In this document: one piece after another, positions 61,283 to 64,000 of the stretch | Numbering within the stretch: position 1 is the stretch's first letter | Layout of the letters: every line of letters starts with the position of its first letter | Assembly (NCBI GenBank): GCA_947568835.1 | Contig: OX387607.1 | Span: forward strand, 15,923,701 to 15,987,700 | Length of the DNA: 64,000 nt | DNA from: Protonemura montana | Lineage: Eukaryota > Arthropoda > Insecta > Plecoptera > Nemouridae | Reading direction: 5' to 3' | Translations under genes and position numbers: made by a program | The notes under the pieces: model-generated | Told to the model about the DNA's origin: nothing | Database searches by the model: none | Seen by the model: the letters and a program-made list of their open reading frames with translations, nothing else

Positions 61283-64000
61283 CTCTAAATTAAACCGGAA
61301 AGGTTTTCAGAGATTTGTCAATTCTGTCCGAGTGAATACAGGGATCTTGTTAATTCGTCGTGACTAAACCCCGTCGCATTAAGCGAGTGTAAGAAACACA
61401 AACAAGCCGCGAGTCCGGAGGGGACATCTGGAAGGTAATTTCCATCCGTTGAAAGTAAACTTCCCCCCGGTGGAAAGCGTCCACGTCGAGTTGAAGCTCG
61501 ACTAAATAACCCAGTGCAGTAAAACTAGTCGAGCGATCTTGTTTACCTCGGGTTGTGATTCTCTTCTGGTATTTGTTTGCTGATCCACGCCAGTCATCAT
61601 GTGTCTTCAAGACACTTTTATTAACCAGCGACGTTGTAAACAGATCATCTTATTGCTGACTACCCAACCAATCGTACAAGAGTTGAACAGATCATATAAT
61701 ATACTAAATCGCTTTAATTGCCTGTGTGGGCTGGCTTGGAAATCGGTTTCGAAAATACTTGTAAACAGTCTTTTCGAGAAGTATACACATTTCGTTTCTA
61801 ATTTTATTTCCATCATTACAAACTTGAGGTGAAAGTGTGACTTTATCGCAGGTTTTTATCTTTCCAATCTTATTTCCGATCTTCATGGGTATGACCGATC
61901 TTTCACAGGCTTTTAAACAGGCACTTAGGGTACCTACGATTCTGATTTTCGGTTTGTATTTTCTAGCAACGTCATGGCAAAGATGTAAAATCTTAGAGAA
62001 TACCCAAAAGATCACTGCTTGGTTGTTCTAACACCTTATTTATCTCGTTTCTGGCCGCAGATTTACTCAATTTTTCCCGAAACAACAACGCGCTCCCCTT
62101 CCACTCCGGTTTTCTTTACCAAAGTCCTTTTCTTCACCACAAGTGTTCAGCTTAACTAAGGACTCTCTCAGGACTTTCTTTCAGTGTTTGTCCCCATCTC
62201 GAAATGGCCCTCAACCTTCTGATTTCCCGATGATTCAAGTGCTTTGCAGGAACATCAAAACTCTAAGCTACCAGACAGATAATTCGCACTTGTATTTACC
62301 AGGACTTGCCTTTGTAAGTGAAGGAACACGCTTCAACTTTATTTTCGTCCCAACACTTTGAGATAACTTACGGACAAGACAAGAGGCCATGGCGTTCTAC
62401 ATTTTCAATCTCAGATCGTATTAAGGCTCTTAAAGACTCGAGTGATGTCTGCGATGTAGAGTTCGGCGCCTCTGTCTTTTGCAACGCTCTAAAACTTTCG
62501 ACTACTCTCATTTCCTTTTTCGATTTGCAGAATAAAAGAGATCATTATGAGGATCTTCTGCTGGAGCTAGTTTGTTTGAAAAGTTTTTGAGGATTAGTTA
62601 GTTTCATCTTCGAGTAGAGTTGAGTGCAGACAGTGGATTTTATCTACGTGCATTAATTAGAAATTGAGTAAGGAAATGTTCTTATTGGCAAAGTGATCTG
62701 GAAAAATTGATGAAGCCAAATTGTATAGGAAGTGAAAAGAGTGTTGTGTGCCACATGGTTAAAACCACATGCTTCTTTCCCCAAACAATAATTTCTTTAA
62801 AAATGTACGAAAACACTTTCGAAGAAATCTTATATGAACCAGAGTTGTTTACACACTTGAAGCGATTTAAGTGGCGCAATAATCGTAAATAAATCGCATG
62901 GAAATCGTAATTTCCAAGTGAGTTGTACGCTAATGAACCAATTATGACTGTTCTAGCTGTTGCAAATAGTAAAGTTGTATTTTGTTTAGTATACAATTTA
63001 GCATTGCTCTGTTAGGAAGTGTTGGCTGGCGAGCAACCAGATGGTACATCTCAATGGGGATGGATATACTGTGGCTCAGATTTAATACACTCGTTTTACT
63101 CTAAACAATTCGTCAATCTCCTGAGCGCCTTCTACACAGATGAGAAGTTTATGCTGCAGGCGGGCGAGGAATGGGATGGAAGCTAAAACTGAAACATATG
63201 ATGGAAGTGTGAAGGAATATCTCGCTTTGATATCAGTTTCATTGGTAAAGATGCCGTTGATTTAACAAGATGATTAGGAAAAGTTTCTCTTCTGTATTAT
63301 TTGTCAATTGAACAGATCAAATACACATATAAAGATGTAATTAATCTCTGATCTTCTGCGTTATATGATTTAATCACACATAAATCTTACCTGTAAATAC
63401 CATTTTCTTAGCGGTCGACCTAATTGAGGTTCCATTCTGTGAGCGTTGTTAATATTACCCCTTTTTAAAGTCTTTTTGGACCCAGAATTTTACAAAAAAA
63501 TTACCACTTTTGAAAATGCATACTAGGAAAATGGTTTCTCAATCAGGTGACTTTAAAAAAGTGTCATTTCCTTTTAATTTTCTCCCGTTTTCTCAGGAAA
63601 TTTCTTTGCCTCCTTTCTTTTCCTGTGTAGGTACTACATGTGTCTAGCCCACGGCTGTTTAAAATGGTGTCTATAACGCACTATAATACGGACCACCCAC
63701 GCACCAACTTTCAAGAGGGTCTCTATTTAAGAGATCTTAAAACTTTTGTTTATAATATGGAAATTTGTTGGACTTGAGTGTCTGTTAAGGAGTATGATTC
63801 CGTTCAGTGGGTTCTTTGAGAAGGATCCAAGGAAAGTCAATCGACACGCGAGGTATTCAGAGTAGCTCGGTTTATATTCCACAAGAATCGCTTCAATATC
63901 ATTTCATTATTTGTGCAAGTCAAAACTTTTCATCTTTTCCAATATGTGGTCGACTCAACTTTTCAAGCTCCTATTGCTGTAAATGTGGAAAAAACAGCAG
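61283..64000. other. Intergenic stretch to the window end
   Basis: No gene is recognised. Frames at 61599-62590 and 62682-62996 overlap on both strands and lack motifs. No second odorant-binding protein with the six-cysteine spacing was found. Confidence 0.45.

Overview
This is nuclear DNA of an arthropod, almost certainly a hexapod. The evidence is a classic odorant-binding protein gene (a hexapod family), a mitochondrial 12S rRNA fragment of arthropod type, and a ladybird/Lbx-like homeobox gene exon. The genes have introns with GT-AG borders, and the rest is AT-rich non-coding DNA crowded with short retroelements and minisatellites. The order cannot be fixed from the sequence; a springtail or an insect would both fit.

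Layout. Positions 1-11384 are read as the 3' flank (intron) of a minus-strand ladybird/Lbx-like gene. Its long first coding exon lies at 11385-12345, followed by a GC-richer 5' flank to about 13600. The homeobox exon was not found and is probably beyond the left edge. From 13.6 to 47.9 kb no confident gene is seen. This stretch holds minisatellites (12-mer at 15.9 kb, hexamer at 26.8 kb, 7-mer at 28.8 kb, 10-mer at 29.7 kb, another 10-mer at 43.5 kb), a LINE 3' end at 20.1 kb, a nuclear copy of mitochondrial 12S rRNA at 21.5 kb, and several dispersed short elements. A complete 5S rRNA gene lies at 47933-48051. From 50 to 54 kb there is a tRNA-like palindrome and a TA-flanked foldback MITE. The only complete protein gene, a six-exon odorant-binding protein gene with a poly(A) signal, spans 58656-60360. 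The final 2.7 kb shows nothing recognisable.

Most interesting point. An interspersed element present at 25.4, 55.3 and 58.9 kb, with a head-only array at 60.4 kb, has a head clearly derived from 5S rRNA, so it is a 5S-type (SINE3-like) SINE on the minus strand. In it the 5S internal control region (nt 51-92) plus about 49 bp has been amplified as 91-bp tandem units: three or four in two SINE copies and about ten in the array just 3' of the odorant-binding protein gene. One copy is bounded by an 8-bp target duplication, and a 5'-truncated copy in the odorant-binding protein intron by a 12-bp one. A second short family (about 160 bp monomers, often inverted dimers, 12-bp target duplications) carries a hairpin resembling a decayed hammerhead motif and may derive from a Penelope-like element.

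Limits: all homology calls are by eye. No alignment, folding or database search was run.
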